From NCBI RefSeq assembly GCF_010093595.1, contig NW_022985440.1, forward strand, positions 1,082,089 to 1,146,088: a DNA stretch of 64,000 nucleotides, read 5' to 3'. The notes beneath the pieces are model-generated. The model was not told the DNA's origin. It saw only the letters and a program-made list of their open reading frames with translations, and made no database searches. The first letter of the stretch is position 1. Each line of letters starts with the position of its first letter. The DNA comes from Mytilinidion resinicola (lineage: Eukaryota; Ascomycota; Dothideomycetes; Mytilinidiales; Mytilinidiaceae). Both the position numbers and the translations under genes were made by a program. Positions 22,094 through 34,297 of the stretch are shown here, in pieces.

Positions 22094-24516
22094 CTAAGCT
22101 CCCTCCCCCTTCGGCGCCTGCGGCCTCCCGCTCAGCGTGTTTATGATCGACTTCAAATCCATCCAGAACTCGTCTTTCGGTCGTCGGTCTTTCCAGTCAG
22201 TCTCCTTACTCTCGACTTGCTCCATTGGCGAAAACAGCACCTTGGCGCCCTTGATACCAATGACCGCCGCACTCATCGGATCAGCAGCAATCTCGTCCTT
22301 GCTCTTCCCGATGAACTGCTCGATATGCTGTAGACTCTTGACGCCGAATCTCGTCGCTCGCACTCTGTCCATAGGCGATGGTGTTGTACCCTGCTGAAAG
22401 TGGCCGGGCACACCAACACGCGCCTCGAAGCGGCCCTTGGCTTCCTCGCGGATCATGTTGGCGATGATTTCGGTGGTGTAGGTCTTGGATGCCTTTTCGT
22501 TGCGGAGGATGATCTTTCCGGCACGGCCCTGGCCCTTGTCTCTGGCGAATGTCTCGCGGAGATGGTCGATGTCGCGGTCGAGCATCTTAATGTTGATGCC
22601 TTCCTCGGGCGTGTAGACTGCGAGGGCACCGATGGAGAGACCAGCTATGCTGGCGATGTAGCCAGATGCGCCGCCTTGTGTCTCGATGATAAAGACGCGG
22701 CGTCGGGAAGCTGATGCGGATTGTCTGCATGCATCGCAGTACTGAATCAAAGAGTTCAGGCAGGTATCGCTTCCAATCGAGTACTCGGTGCCTGGGACGT
22801 TGTTGCTGACGGTGGCAGGGAGAATGACCATTGGGATCTTGAAAGAATTGTAATGTTCCCTCGCTTTTCTCAGCTCGCTGACTGCGGTGAAGGCTTCGAA
22901 TCCACCAACGAGGAAGAGCGCTTGGATGTTGTATTTCGCGAAACACATGGCGGTCGTTTCAAGGTCTGTAGACGGTAGACCACGATTCGTTCCAATCTCG
23001 GAACCACCCTTGCTGGCCCAGCTTTCGGCATCTAGCCAGCTGATTTCCTTGATTGCGCCCTCGTCATGATGCCTTTGTAGGCCGGGGAAGCCATTGTGGA
23101 TTGCAACTGGTGTGTGGCCTCGAGCCAAGCAGTACGCTACGGCGGCTCGAGTTGCAGCGTTCATACCTCCGGCTGGCGCACCGACGTGAATGATACCAAC
23201 CCGTATTCGCTAGAAACGGTCAGCAAGAGGATTATCGTTGGGTTCTTGACAAATATCTTACCTGATTCTCCGGGAGGCGCAATTTGGGTTGATCTGACGA
23301 GGTGGTTATGTTATAAGCCTGGTAGTATTCGGCAAACTCTGCGTCTCGTAGACTCATAGCTCGATCGAAGTCCTTGGCTCCAATAGCCTCTGCCACTTCG
23401 TGGGTCTGCTTCACAGCCTCCAGTAGCGGCCTTCGCACAATCTTGTTCTCAATCATGCATATGACTGGACTTGGTGTCTCCGGGGTGGCCTCCAATACCG
23501 CCTTCACAGCTTCAGCGCCTTGTAGAGTGGACAGCATGCGGTCATACGCGCATGCAGTACCTCCTCGCTGGACGTGGCCCAAAGTGGTGATCCGAGTGTC
23601 CAAGCCCAATTGATTGGTAAGGAGATCTTTGACCATCGACGGTGTGATCTTGTTTAGATTTCGGTCTATAGCACCCTCGGCAACGATTACGATGGTCTTT
23701 CTCTTGCCCATGTCTCGGTGCTGTGAAAGTTAGCAAATTGATCTTGCTTGGAGCTGGATGGTGAAGTCATACCTGCTTGATGATGTGGCACATCTCCTTC
23801 TCCCAGTCATCTGAGGGAGGGTTTTCCGGAATGAACACAAAATCAGCACCAGTACTGACACCTGCCATGAGAGCAAGCCAGCCGCAATGCCTTCCCATGA
23901 CTTCAATGACGAAGGCTCGCTGATGTGAAAAGGCCGTGGCGTCAATGTAATCCACCGACTCGCATATTCGCCCCAGAGAAGAGTAGCAGCCAATAGTCGC
24001 GTCCGTCATGGACAGGTCGTTGTCAATAGAGCCGACCAGCCCAACAATGTTCAGATGCTTGAAAGGCTCGACCTGCTCGGCGGTCAACTCGCCCTTCTCC
24101 ACCAGCTCTGCGACAAGGCCAGGCCATTCCCCCCTAAACTTGTCCGCACCGGTCAAACTACCGTCTCCTCCGCAGATAATGAGAGCATCGATGCCCTTCA
24201 AGACCATGTTCTTCGCCGCGGCCAGGCGTCCGGGCCTCTCCATGAAGGACTTGCACCGTGCCGTGCCGATCAGTGTTCCGCCCTCAGAGAGGAAGCCCCG
24301 GACGTCTTCCCATCCCATCTCCTTGATCATATCCCCTCCTTGTACCAGGCCTTCATAGCCCTCGAGGATAACGTAGGCCTCGCAGTTCTGGGCAATTGAC
24401 ATGCGGACAACGGCTCGCACAGCTCCGTTCATGCCGGGGGCGTCCCCTCCGCTGGTCATGACACCAATGCGGCGCTTCTTACCCGGGAGGGGTGGTGGAA
24501 TCTCGGTCGGGGCCAT
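22094..24516 (-). CDS. ATP-dependent 6-phosphofructokinase
   Basis: Three exons, 23773-24516, 23262-23720 and 22094-23209, give 772 residues with phase-0 introns (52 bp each). It catalyses the ATP-dependent phosphorylation of fructose 6-phosphate, the committed step of glycolysis, in the cytosol. The protein is the fused double-length eukaryotic type. The N-terminal half holds the active site: [28 protein letters not shown] (116-128) and GSIDND (162-167, with the catalytic Asp), then [10 protein letters not shown]. The C-terminal half ([15 protein letters not shown], then [10 protein letters not shown] and GSDTCLNSL) is the regulatory copy with altered catalytic residues. Yeast has alpha and beta subunits; moulds generally have one gene of this type. 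Length fits the family. Several CTAAC branch sites are visible just before the acceptors. Confidence 0.96.
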
Positions 24517-25475
24517 GGTGTTGTACTCGGGTTTGTCGTTGGGGATGCGGGGAATTGGGAGGTCCGATGCAGTCGTTAGAGAGGATTGCGGACGAGGAAG
24601 CTATATAGTGTAGCTCAGATGCGGAAGAAAAGGTTTGGGGTGTAAATGACCAGGTGCATGTTGAATAAAAACAAAATGGGAGGTCCGGAAAGTGGTGAGC
24701 TCTTCCCGGGGGTGGTTCTGGATCGGGATGCGTGGATGTTGCACCGCGACGTGGGAGCTCACACCAATCATACGATGCGGGGTGGAGGCATGTACTTTTA
24801 CAGAGCTGTGTCCGATAAGGCTGAGTTTTCTTCTTTCCCGAGCTCTCCAACTCCATTCCTCGTCACCGTTCGCCGAGACGCAAAAGATGCTATCTAGTAG
24901 AACTATTCTACCGCGAGGCCGTCAAATGTGATTCAATTAGAACGCATAGTCTAGGAACAACCTTCGCATCTTAAATTTTCCGGAACTGCAGACAGCGAGC
25001 GAAGCATCTGCTCTTTTGCTTTTTGCGAGAATTTTCCCCTCCCTTATCATCCGGAATCGCCGTATCGACGTTATGTAAATCTTCAAGCCATGGCGTTACT
25101 ATTCTTGATGACGTGTGACTCCATATTTTTTAAGCCTAATGCAGCACTGCGGGCATGGAGCATTGGAGATCTCGACATGGGAAAGAATCGGCTTGTCGTA
25201 TTTCCCGTGAATTCTTTCTCATTTGCGTCCTCAAGGAATTTACATCTTTTCAAGTTTCTGCTACTATGCTAGAGCACTCCACACAGCGGCAAGCAAGTGT
25301 GCACAGACAATTAAGGAGGTAACTCAAGAATTCGCAACAGGTAGTGTAGCCTGAATATGAGGTCTTTATGGTCATTACACTTGTTAGAAATTCTGATTTC
25401 AAGCGCTCCTCGCCATGGTGTTCCTTAAACGGCCTTTCGTCTTTCATTCAGTCATACATACATTATCTGTCGTTA
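24517..25475. other. intergenic: phosphofructokinase promoter region
   Basis: 959 bp upstream of the glycolytic gene. No gene or repeat recognised. Confidence 0.6.
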
Positions 25476-27890
25476 CTATATCCATATTGCACCTATCACC
25501 GCTGCTATTAGGAAAACGTTGAGTGGCCCTAGTGATCTTATCCGTCCCGCAGCACCCGTAGCAAGGGGCCCAGTATACCCAGCCGTCTGAGTACCACTAC
25601 CACTCGCAGTGCTAATTCCGCCTGCTCCACCTAGACCACTGAGGATGTATCCACCAACTCCACTCGAAGTAGCCACTGACGGTGGCGTCAAAGGAACCGT
25701 CGAGCCGGCCACCACAATTGCAGTCTCGGATGGAGTCAACGATATCGTAACACCATTATACACCGTCGTCGAACCCGGTAACAGCGTCCCTCCGTTAGGC
25801 AAAATCACGCCTCCTCCCGTGGCAGTGGCATAAGTGATTGGAAGAGCTGACGATCCCACAAGGAGCGTCGTTGGAGCCGGAGCTGGAGCTGGCGTGAATG
25901 GAACAGGTTTGATCGTCTCGGTGCCATCGACCACCAAAGCTGTTCCGGATGGCACAAGCGCGATCGTCTCTCCGTTCACCACAGTCGTAGTGCCAGGGAG
26001 AAGCGTCGCCCCCCCAGGAAGAATAATGCCGCCTCCGCTCGCAGAGGCGAACGCCGCCGTGATGGCTGAGGAGCCCACCTGGATAGTGAAAATAGATGGG
26101 AAAGATGGTGTAGCGGGAACTGGGAGGACAACGGTCGAGCCGCCAACTACGACAGCTGTTTCGGAGGGTGCGAGAGAGACGCCAACGCCGTTGATTGTGG
26201 TTACGGCACCGGGCGATAGAGTAGCACCTCCTGGAAGTACAACGCCCCCTCCACTTGCAGAGGCAAATGCAGCCGTAATCACTGAAGAGCCTACCTGGAT
26301 AGCGAAAACAGATGGGAAAGATGCTGCAGCGGAAACCGGGAGGATGATTGTCGAGCCGCCAACTACGACAGCTGTTTCGGAGGGTGCGAGAGAGATGCCA
26401 ACACCGTTGATCGTAGTTACGATACCGGGCGATAAAGTAGCACCTCCTGGAAGCACAATGCCGCCTCCTGAGGCTGAGGCGAAGGATACTGGGATGACGG
26501 TCGAGCCAATTTGGATGGAGGATACGCCCGCCGGAGGTATAACGACGACTGGTGGGGGTGTTTGGATGCTTGCATGAGAGGAGGGCTGATTTTGAGAAGT
26601 TGGAGGTGGGTTGTTTGCTACGGAAGAGATCGGCGATGCACCATTTGCTGATGAAGGAGGCACCGGGGCACCGATTACCGATGAAGAAGCTGGAGGAGCA
26701 GCAGGAGCAGAACTCGGCTGGTTCTCGGACGCAGGAGGTTGGCCATTTCCCGCCGAAGAAGGGGGAGGAGTATACTGAGATGACGAAACCGGAGGTGGAG
26801 TGACTTCTGCTGCTGATGAGCCTACGGAACCAGAGAAAAAGCCTCCAACTGTGATTGTGGTTGAGCCATGCGTTGTTAGCGCACTGACAGGCAAATGCAC
26901 TGAAGGCTGTCCTGATCCGCTCACAAGAGAGCATGACGCTATCATGGGGAAGCTCTCCGTGACACTGGGGATCGCTAGGATTGTGTCTTTCAGCTGCGTC
27001 GGCGCATTCACATAAGTTCCTGCAGACCAAAACGTCGAGGTCGCTGGAACAAAGTCGTATTCGGCCGTCAATTGGATGATGTTGCTTACGGGATTGAAGT
27101 TCTGTAGGTCTTGCTGGCACATCTGTTCTCCAGCAGACATGCTGTAAGTCCCCGTGACGTAAAATGCAGAGTTGATGGCGACATATGGCGTTGGGTACGT
27201 TAGAGTTGTGGTGGTGAGATCTATAGTGGTCCCTATATCGAAGAAGGTTTCAGAATAGAGGAGGTATCCGGGGATGATGTCCGTCGGAACTACGAGTCCT
27301 TGAGTCGCAGAGGCATTGTATATTGTCGTCGTGTTGAGTATTACAGTGTTGTTATACTGAAGGTACTGGGTAAGGACCGTAGCGTAGGTGATGGTGAGAG
27401 ACTGGTTCCACCAGAAATTTAGTCCGACGGTTTGGGGTACGATGAGGCAACATGGTGCTCCGGATGGTGCTATTGTGGTGGCTGGGTATTGAGTCGAAGA
27501 ATTTGAGTAGAAACTGGAATCTACAGCCTATCAGTATACACTCAGCAGTTCCAAAAGAGTGTGTCATGCCCGCATCGCGACCTCTCCATCGGGATACGGC
27601 TACTGTCACATGCAATAGCGTCACGTGGGCTATATCACGTGTTGCTGTCACATGACCTCGCTTAAGGCCTCCGCGCCTCTTCCTACACATTCACGTGACC
27701 TTGTAGCTACTTCGTCTGTATACTCAATACAATAAGGTCTTCTCCCTCGATCCTCGCATTGCACCGTGACAGAGTGTACGTAGAGTAATATCCTAGAAGA
27801 GACAATTTATTATCACTTACAAGCTGGTAGATTAGCCGCAAACGCTGTACTAGCAGAAAACAGCACCAGAGCGAAATTAACGAAAGACAT
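25476..27890 (-). CDS. GPI-type cell-surface protein with four tandem ~70-residue repeats
   Basis: Exons 27821-27890 and 25476-27520 give 704 residues. Exon 1 encodes a clear signal peptide (MSFVNFALVLFSASTAFA). The 300-bp intron is long for this window, but the phase closes and the junction reads LPA/YSSFYSN. The N-terminal domain (to about 220) is rich in Asn-X-Thr sites and has a CC pair. Then follows a Ser/Pro/Ala stalk, and from about residue 356 to 637 four tandem repeats with the shared core ASGGGVVLPGGATL and LAPSETAVVVGGST. The end is a Gly/Ser run and a hydrophobic tail (LNVFLIAAVIGAIWI) without a charged cytoplasmic end, as in GPI anchors. It is most likely a wall- or membrane-anchored glycoprotein of unknown ligand. 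Similar repeats occur in many mould surface proteins. Confidence 0.85.
25680..26527 (-). repeat. four tandem coding repeats (~210-216 bp each)
   Basis: Each unit encodes a block of the form (I/L)xVGSSxI...A(S/T)xxGGG(I/V)(I/V)LP.G.TL.PG...NG..I.L.PS.TA.VV.G.T. The second and third units of the protein order are most alike at DNA level; the fourth is most diverged. Such repeats can expand or contract by recombination. Confidence 0.85.
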
Positions 27891-28737
27891 TGTAGATATT
27901 AACAAGAGCTGGCAGGATCCGGGGATGAGGAGGTGGATTTCACGCTTTTATTACATACTACTCACTGCCTACCAAGATACCTAACCCATGCCGAGGTCGG
28001 GTCATACACGCACACAATTCATTTACATGGCAGGGATCACATCGTTAAAAAAGGTTATGGGGCTGTTTATAGAACTAGTCGGGAAAATGGTGCGGCGCGT
28101 AGATGAGCCCTAAACCCAACTCGTTCCACTCCGCGAGGAGTGGAAATGGACGTCGTGCAAGGGCAGGTCTCTCCCCTCCCCTGCCTCCACCAACCACTCT
28201 CAGTCGCAGAAATGCTCTCTATATTGCGTACCAGTCACGACCTTCTTCTACAACGCTTCCGCTGGACATCTTTATTTAGATACATTTCGTGCGGCTCATC
28301 CATTTTGTCGGAGAATCTTTCAGCTTACATGCGCAGTACATGCACGCTGCGGCAAGGAACTGCGGCTCGACAAGGACACGCACGATCGATCTTCTCCCAT
28401 TCGCTACCATTGCGATCAGTGTTCGGGATCCTGGCCTATGGCTTATGTTTAAGGTGCAAGGGTTGGTGTTGCAAAACTTCTCCTCCTCGTTTCATTGATG
28501 GACACATCCGGAGGCGCCCACATATGGTGTTTCATTGAAACAGGTCTGGCCATATTCTACATCTCGCCCTAGCGGGAAGGAACCCGCTGACTAGGTACAC
28601 AAAGCTTGGGTGTCGACCTGATAGCCCCACCCATCTCCTTCCCAGCTTCTCTCGTCTTTCACCTCTCATTATGCGCGACATGCTTCCATCTTTACCCTAC
28701 ATCGTCTAGTTGAACGCCTTGTCTTTGTTTCATTACT
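27891..28737. other. intergenic: divergent promoter region
   Basis: 847 bp between two divergently transcribed surface-protein genes. No gene recognised; open frames at 28140-28538 look like chance. Confidence 0.6.
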
Positions 28738-30410
28738 ATGGGGAATGTCACTGTCCCCGCCCCGCTCGTTTTTTCTCCCTCTCAATCCTGGGATGGGAAC
28801 GACGGAAGCTGGTCTACCTTTACAATTCGCGTAGGCACTCCAGAACAAAATTTCCGCGTTTTGCCTTCAACCAGTGGCCAAGAGATCTGGGTTCCGGTTC
28901 CTGAAGGCTGCATATCGACCGATCCGAGCGATTGTGGCGACCTCCGCGGCGTATACCCATACGATGGGAAAGCAAGCTCCGGCTTCCTAGCAAATCAATC
29001 TTCAACATGGAAATCTATTGGACTATACGACCTGATACTTGAGCATCAACTCGGCTATGCCGGTGCTGGCATGTACGGCTTTGATACTGTTGGTCTTATG
29101 ATTCAGAATTCTGGTGGCCCCAGTCTGTCTGGTCAGGTTGTCGCTGGTATTGCGACGAAGGACTTCTATCTCGGCATCTTTGGCCTGGGCCCGAAACCTT
29201 CCAACTTCTCGAATTTTGATTACCCGCAGCCATCCTATATGCGCAGCCTGAAGGATCAGAATAAGATCCCTTCTCTGTCGTATGGATACACAGCTGGCGC
29301 ATCATACCGTAAGCTACAAGCTCTTCTCTAGACCCTCGGACCACGCGCTAAATTATCATAGGAATACCACAACTCCCAGGAAGCCTTACCTTTGGCGGAT
29401 ACGATACATCCAGATTTGACGCAAACCCTATTTCATTTCCATTCGGCACTGATGACTCCAAAGTCCTCAGTATAGGCATTCAAGGGATCACAGCTACAAA
29501 CACCCTACAAGGCACAGTCTCCCTCATGAGCACCGAGATTTTATCCCTGGTAGACTCCACCGTGCCTCAAATATGGCTTCCTCGAACAGTATGTGATGAC
29601 TTCGAAAATGCATTTGGTCTTCAATACGACAACAAAACGGACCTTTACCTTGTCAACGACACTATCCACACACAGCTTCAGAAGCTCAATCCTCAGATCT
29701 CCTTTGTCCTCGGAAACACGGGAAACCCTGCAGATACAGTCAGCATATCTCTTCCATATGGTGCCTTTGATCTGCAGGCCAAATCTCCGATATACGCCAA
29801 CACAACTAATTATTTTCCTCTTCGTCGCGCTGCAAATGATACCCAATATACCCTCGGACGCGCTTTTCTTCAAGAAGCATACGTCATCGCTGACTACGGA
29901 CACTCTAACTTCTCCGTTCATCAAGCTCATTTTGAGTCACACATGCCACCGCAAACGATTGTGGCCATTTTACCACCAGGAGGGCTCACACACAACACCA
30001 CAAATGGCACTTCCACGCCCCAGAACAGTAAAAGCCTACCAGTAGGCGCCGTCGCCGGCATCAGCGTAGGTGCCGCAGCGATACTGCTTCTTGTGGCCGC
30101 GGCCCTCGTGTACTTCTTCCGCCGGCGCGGAAGACAAAACAAAGAGGCGCCGCTTGCTGAACTCAGCCTTGATGGTGGAATTCCTCCATGGCAGCAAAAC
30201 AGGTGGCATTATGGGGCGGAGCTGATGTCGGAGCAGAAGCATGAACTGGATGGGCCAAATCTACGGCATGAGCTCGGCGGCGAGAAAGGCCCGGCGCTAT
30301 TATCAGACGATGCAGTTGTGAAAGTGCATGAGATGCCTGCGAGCGATTTTGAGTCGCCCTTTCGGCTTGTGGTGACGAGCGGCACACAAAGGAGCAAAGA
30401 TGGTCCTTGA
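28738..30410 (+). CDS. pepsin-fold (peptidase A1-like) membrane protein lacking the first catalytic Asp
   Basis: Exons 28738-29308 and 29362-30410 (53-bp intron) give 539 residues. The ectodomain follows the aspartic-protease fold: WSTFTIRVGTPEQNFRVL, then PSTSGQEIWVP where a protease would have a catalytic Asp at the position of Ser44, and later SLVDSTVPQIWLP with Asp255 kept. Further family landmarks are GIFGLGP, TFGGYD and YTLGRAFLQEAYVIADY. A single membrane helix (about 417-440, GISVGAAAILLLVAAALVYFF) is followed by RRRGR and a ~90-residue cytoplasmic tail. With the first Asp gone, proteolysis by the usual mechanism is not expected; such proteins are frequent in moulds. No signal peptide precedes MGNVTVPAP, because a stop lies just upstream in frame. 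Either an upstream exon was missed or the protein uses the membrane helix alone for insertion. Confidence 0.88.
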
Positions 30411-31774
30411 TATCGTATGCCTATTATCGGCGTCAATGAATAAAGCGCCTCCTTTGCCCAACCGCCACGCTCTCCTCCCCCAGAGGCTGACTCGACGGCG
30501 CAGAGAGGGAGCAGTCCATGCACAGTATAGGACTACCATTAGAGACCTCCCGACAGCGTTACGATGCTAGGAAAAGTATCTACTTCGCAACCTCTGATAT
30601 ACACGTTGCAGCCCTTTGCATAGCGTTTCGATTCTGATCGACGCCTGGGAGGATTTCACACAGCGTCACAAAGCTGTAAATTTAGTTCAATTTCACAAGG
30701 TCTGAATTACGCATAACAATCCGTTACATCGCTGTCAGATTCTATTTGACTGCTTGGAAGACTTCAGATGGTGTCAGGCACGTGCGAGAACGCACATACA
30801 GGATCTCGATTATCACGTGCGTTTTGATCAATGGAGAGTCTCATTCATGCGTCGCGATTCGTGACATTGCTGCTGATATATTTCGTCCCCTTGGAGGACT
30901 TCAGCCACTGTTACCCATATGGCGCTGATCAAGCTATACCTACACAGCTTTCCAAGATGCATAAAAACACACTCGTTGTCGTCAGCGAAAAAAGCAAGTA
31001 CGCGCAGCCTTGTAGCGTAGCTTGCATTGCTCTATTTCTAACACATTTCAATGCACAACTTCAAAGCGCTTAAAAGGACTATCCTACAGACAAGTATACC
31101 CTAACGATTCCTGTAAGTAAATGACATCATCCCACACACTCTACAGTCACGTTTTCAGCACTTCATGCAAAGGGCGCCTGGATCTCTCCAGAGCCACTAG
31201 GCGTACTTGGCGAACCTATGTCCATGAAGGCGTCCAGGCTGGCCCAATGTCTTTAGCGAAAGTTGTCTTGGAGGCTCTTGGAAACTCTTGGATGCTCTTG
31301 GTATTTTTTTACCAACCGTTTTCGAAAATTGACTCTCTTCGATGGATTCTTTGCCAGGTCCATGTTCTGTCACTGGCGATGGGCTTTTTCTGAGGTCGAG
31401 AACTTGTGACGTTGCTTGAAGAACTCTACCATGTTATACCTCCATGGGAGGAAAACATACCTACCTACCTTAACGTTCGACTGCAACAACCCAGCCACAG
31501 CGCCACCATTCTGGGCGGCCTATAGACGAACGGATTCTCGTGTTCAGCCTGGATCTGTCCCCAGCTTTGCGCCATCAATCGCTTTACCTCCTCTCAGCTC
31601 CAGATGGAGGCCTTCGGGGTGGCGGCGAGGCCGTATTTCAGTGCTTGGTACTTGGCTTCATAAGGGCGCGACGCCCTTGACTCCCCTTTATGTTCCTTCA
31701 TCACATACCCTAAGCTCACGAGTGTCTATAGATCATAGTATCTCTAATACGTCGATCTTACCTTCACTGCAGAC
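30411..31774. other. intergenic with degenerate direct repeats
   Basis: 1.36 kb. Three degenerate copies of a motif reading CCTTGGAGGACTTCAG (variants) occur near 30644, 30750 and 30890. A short tandem of CTCTTGGA-like units lies at about 31266-31303. No gene supportable. Confidence 0.55.
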
Positions 31775-33284
31775 ATGAAGGTTGCTGAAAGAGGACCACC
31801 GATGCATCGTTTCGCACGCCAAAATCTTCTGAATGGGACTACTACCACCACTGAACAGGCAACTAAGGATCCGACTTCAACCGCTACTCCAGCCGACAGT
31901 TCAAAAAGTAGGTACTGTTCTTAGCCAGATGATATACCGGGGTCAAACTCAACCAACAATAGATACAGTTTCTGCGACAGACCCAATCTCCTCATCATCA
32001 GCCGCCGAATCTACTACTACCGCTTCAGTACCGAGCCTGAGCCTCGTTGCTATCACCACCGCTACTGCATATACGAGTTCGACTCACTCACCGATTCCGC
32101 AGTACACCGGCTCAGGAAATGTACTGAAAGGCTATTGCGCGACGCCAGACTACACTTTGATTGATGGAGGTCCTACGGCTTATTGGGCTCCAGTGCTTGG
32201 CTGCGTTGGTGATAAGACGGACTGTTGTGCATTCAGCGTTGCATCCATGACGGCAGCCTCGACACTTCAATCAACACTGCAAGCCAAACAGGTTGGAGGA
32301 GCCTCCGTTGGGTTTCCGATTCCGAGGTCTGATGGAGCTGAATTGGACACATGCCCGGACGACTACACTTCTGTCGGCAATGGGTGCTGCCCGTCGTAAG
32401 TTACAGCTGTTGACCCTTGGACTCCATTCACTAATAGAGGTCATAGTCAATATAATCCCTGGAACGCAGCATTTGACGGCCAAACACCTTGCTATCTCGA
32501 ACTGTCCGGGGCCGCAGTAATGACTCCACCACCGGTGCCAGACACCTACGCTCTGAAGGCGACGGGTTCCGGTGGAACGTCGAAACCTACCTCTGCTGTC
32601 GTCAATGTCGTATACGCGATGCAATACAAAGTCAAGGCACCTAAAAATGGAGGTCTGGCTCTACCATCTAAGATCGGTATCGGAGCGGGGGCCGGTATTG
32701 GTGCTCTTGCATTTGGGATTCTGATGATCTTCCTCCTATGGAAACGTCGAGACCGGAAACGAAATCGTGCAGCTCGTCAATCCCTCAAAAACTCTGGACC
32801 GAACTCTACCACCGATCCAGTCGTGGGGCGCTACTCAGCACCATCTCAAGTCACCAGTGCGGGCGCCCCAAAGTGGCACCAAAGAGTATCTGAGCCGGTT
32901 GAGGGGAGGTTCGGAGAGCAGTTCAGCGACCAGGGTGCTAGGCCAGCTGGCACCAAGATATACTCGGCGGACTGGGCTCCTGGATCAGTTTCGCCTTCAC
33001 CGAATGAATACTCACAAAAATCTATGCGGGTATCACCGAGGAACTATTCTTCAACTCCAATGTCCAACACACCTGCGGCGGGACTTTCGGTTTCTGGGCA
33101 GCAGCAATATCCTTTCCCAGCAGCAGTATCACCGGTCGATGTGCCTACGGAGTTGTATGGAGGTGTCACAATGCATAGACAAGAGCTTGATGAAGGACCG
33201 CCGATACACAGGCAAGGGTTGGTTGGAGTAGCAGAGAACAGACAGTGGCCCCTCCCAGGGGCGAGGACGCGGTACGATCAATGA
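31775..33284 (+). CDS. Cys-rich single-pass membrane protein, fungal family of unknown function
   Basis: Exons 31775-31907, 31963-32395 and 32447-33284 give 467 residues (introns 55 and 51 bp; phases close). A Thr/Ser-rich N-terminal stretch precedes a Cys-rich ectodomain: GYCATPDYTLIDGG, GCVGDKTDCCAF, LDTCPDDYTSVGNGCCPS and QTPCYLELSGAAVMTPPP. I recall this domain pattern from uncharacterised mould proteins. A membrane helix (IGIGAGAGIGALAFGILMIFLLW, landmarks only) is followed by KRRDRKRNRAAR and a ~170-residue Ser/Pro-rich cytoplasmic tail. The layout is that of a surface sensor or anchor (inference). No signal peptide is evident at MKVAERGPP; the RQNLLNG start after a basic stretch is common in this group. 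The orientation, Cys-rich part outside, follows from the positive-inside rule. Confidence 0.82.
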
Positions 33285-34297
33285 AAATGCTCTTCCTACG
33301 CAAGACTCAAAGGTCTGGGCAAACATCAAAAGAGGAATACCGTGCGAATACAAGCATGAATGGGCTTTGACGCTCGATGACGTCCTCAGTACATAGAGAA
33401 CTTATGAAATTTGATGTTTTTCTTGACGAGCAAAATCAGAAGACATTCCGAAACGTTATCTCTTTCTGTCAACTGACCGTGCAGCGATACTCTAGGATAT
33501 GACTCCCTCGTCAGCTATCTGATTGGAGCTTTGCACACGCGAGGTCGCACTCGCCAGCATCGTCGGAATGGGTACCGACACGTACGTGAGTATCCTCATG
33601 CTGCACAACCACGGATCCAGCGTTTCCAACCTTAACGAAAAACACTTCTCCACCAGAACCCCACTCCAATTTCGAGCAGGCTGTCCAATCTGCGCCTCCC
33701 AGCTCTACGGAACAGCCGTTGATTAATCTCCGTAGGAGCCGGGCACCGGGCTGAGGGGCTCCTTAGACCAAACATGAAACACGTCTAATGGGCACTAACG
33801 GCGCACCCTCGGCTCCGTGCCACCTCAACACGCTCCTACACTTATACCACCCTTTACCCGCCGAGGGGTTCCCGGGTCTGAGCCATGGCCCAGTGCTAAC
33901 CTTTTTGTTTGCAGACGACCGAGTGTTCAACGACTCGTGGTGACGTGGTAGCCAGGGGAGGATCTGACGAAAGACGGGTGCTTGCTCCGCTACAGCAGGA
34001 CGAAATCATTCGGTAGACGTACGGCAGACAGTGAGAAAGGAGGTTGACGCAACTAATGGCAGGGTTGGCTGTAATTGTAGGGGCAGTATGGCTAGAGTGG
34101 CTTGAACTTTACGAAACATGGCGCTTGGTCGACATGATGGATAAGTACGTACTTCTGCACACCCGCTTTGGGAAGGCACGCTCTCTATCGTCACTTCTTT
34201 GCGTATATTGTCAATTTTCAGGCCTAGTGCCCATCACACTCTTTTTTCTACCTTCTACAGCCACTCTTTCAAGATTCGGTACCGGTCTACCGCCATT
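33285..34297. other. intergenic: promoter of the GH128 gene
   Basis: About 1 kb. A GC-rich stretch at 33740-33900 includes short complementary GC words but no tRNA fold. No gene supportable. Confidence 0.6.

Noticed and set aside
20479..24516. Secondary-metabolite or metabolic gene cluster
   Set aside because: The neighbouring enzymes (etr1, phosphofructokinase) belong to unrelated primary pathways and there is no synthase, transporter or regulator.
28140..28538. 132-codon frame upstream of the pepsin-fold gene
   Set aside because: No recognisable domain, and a stop separates it from the gene; it does not supply a signal peptide.
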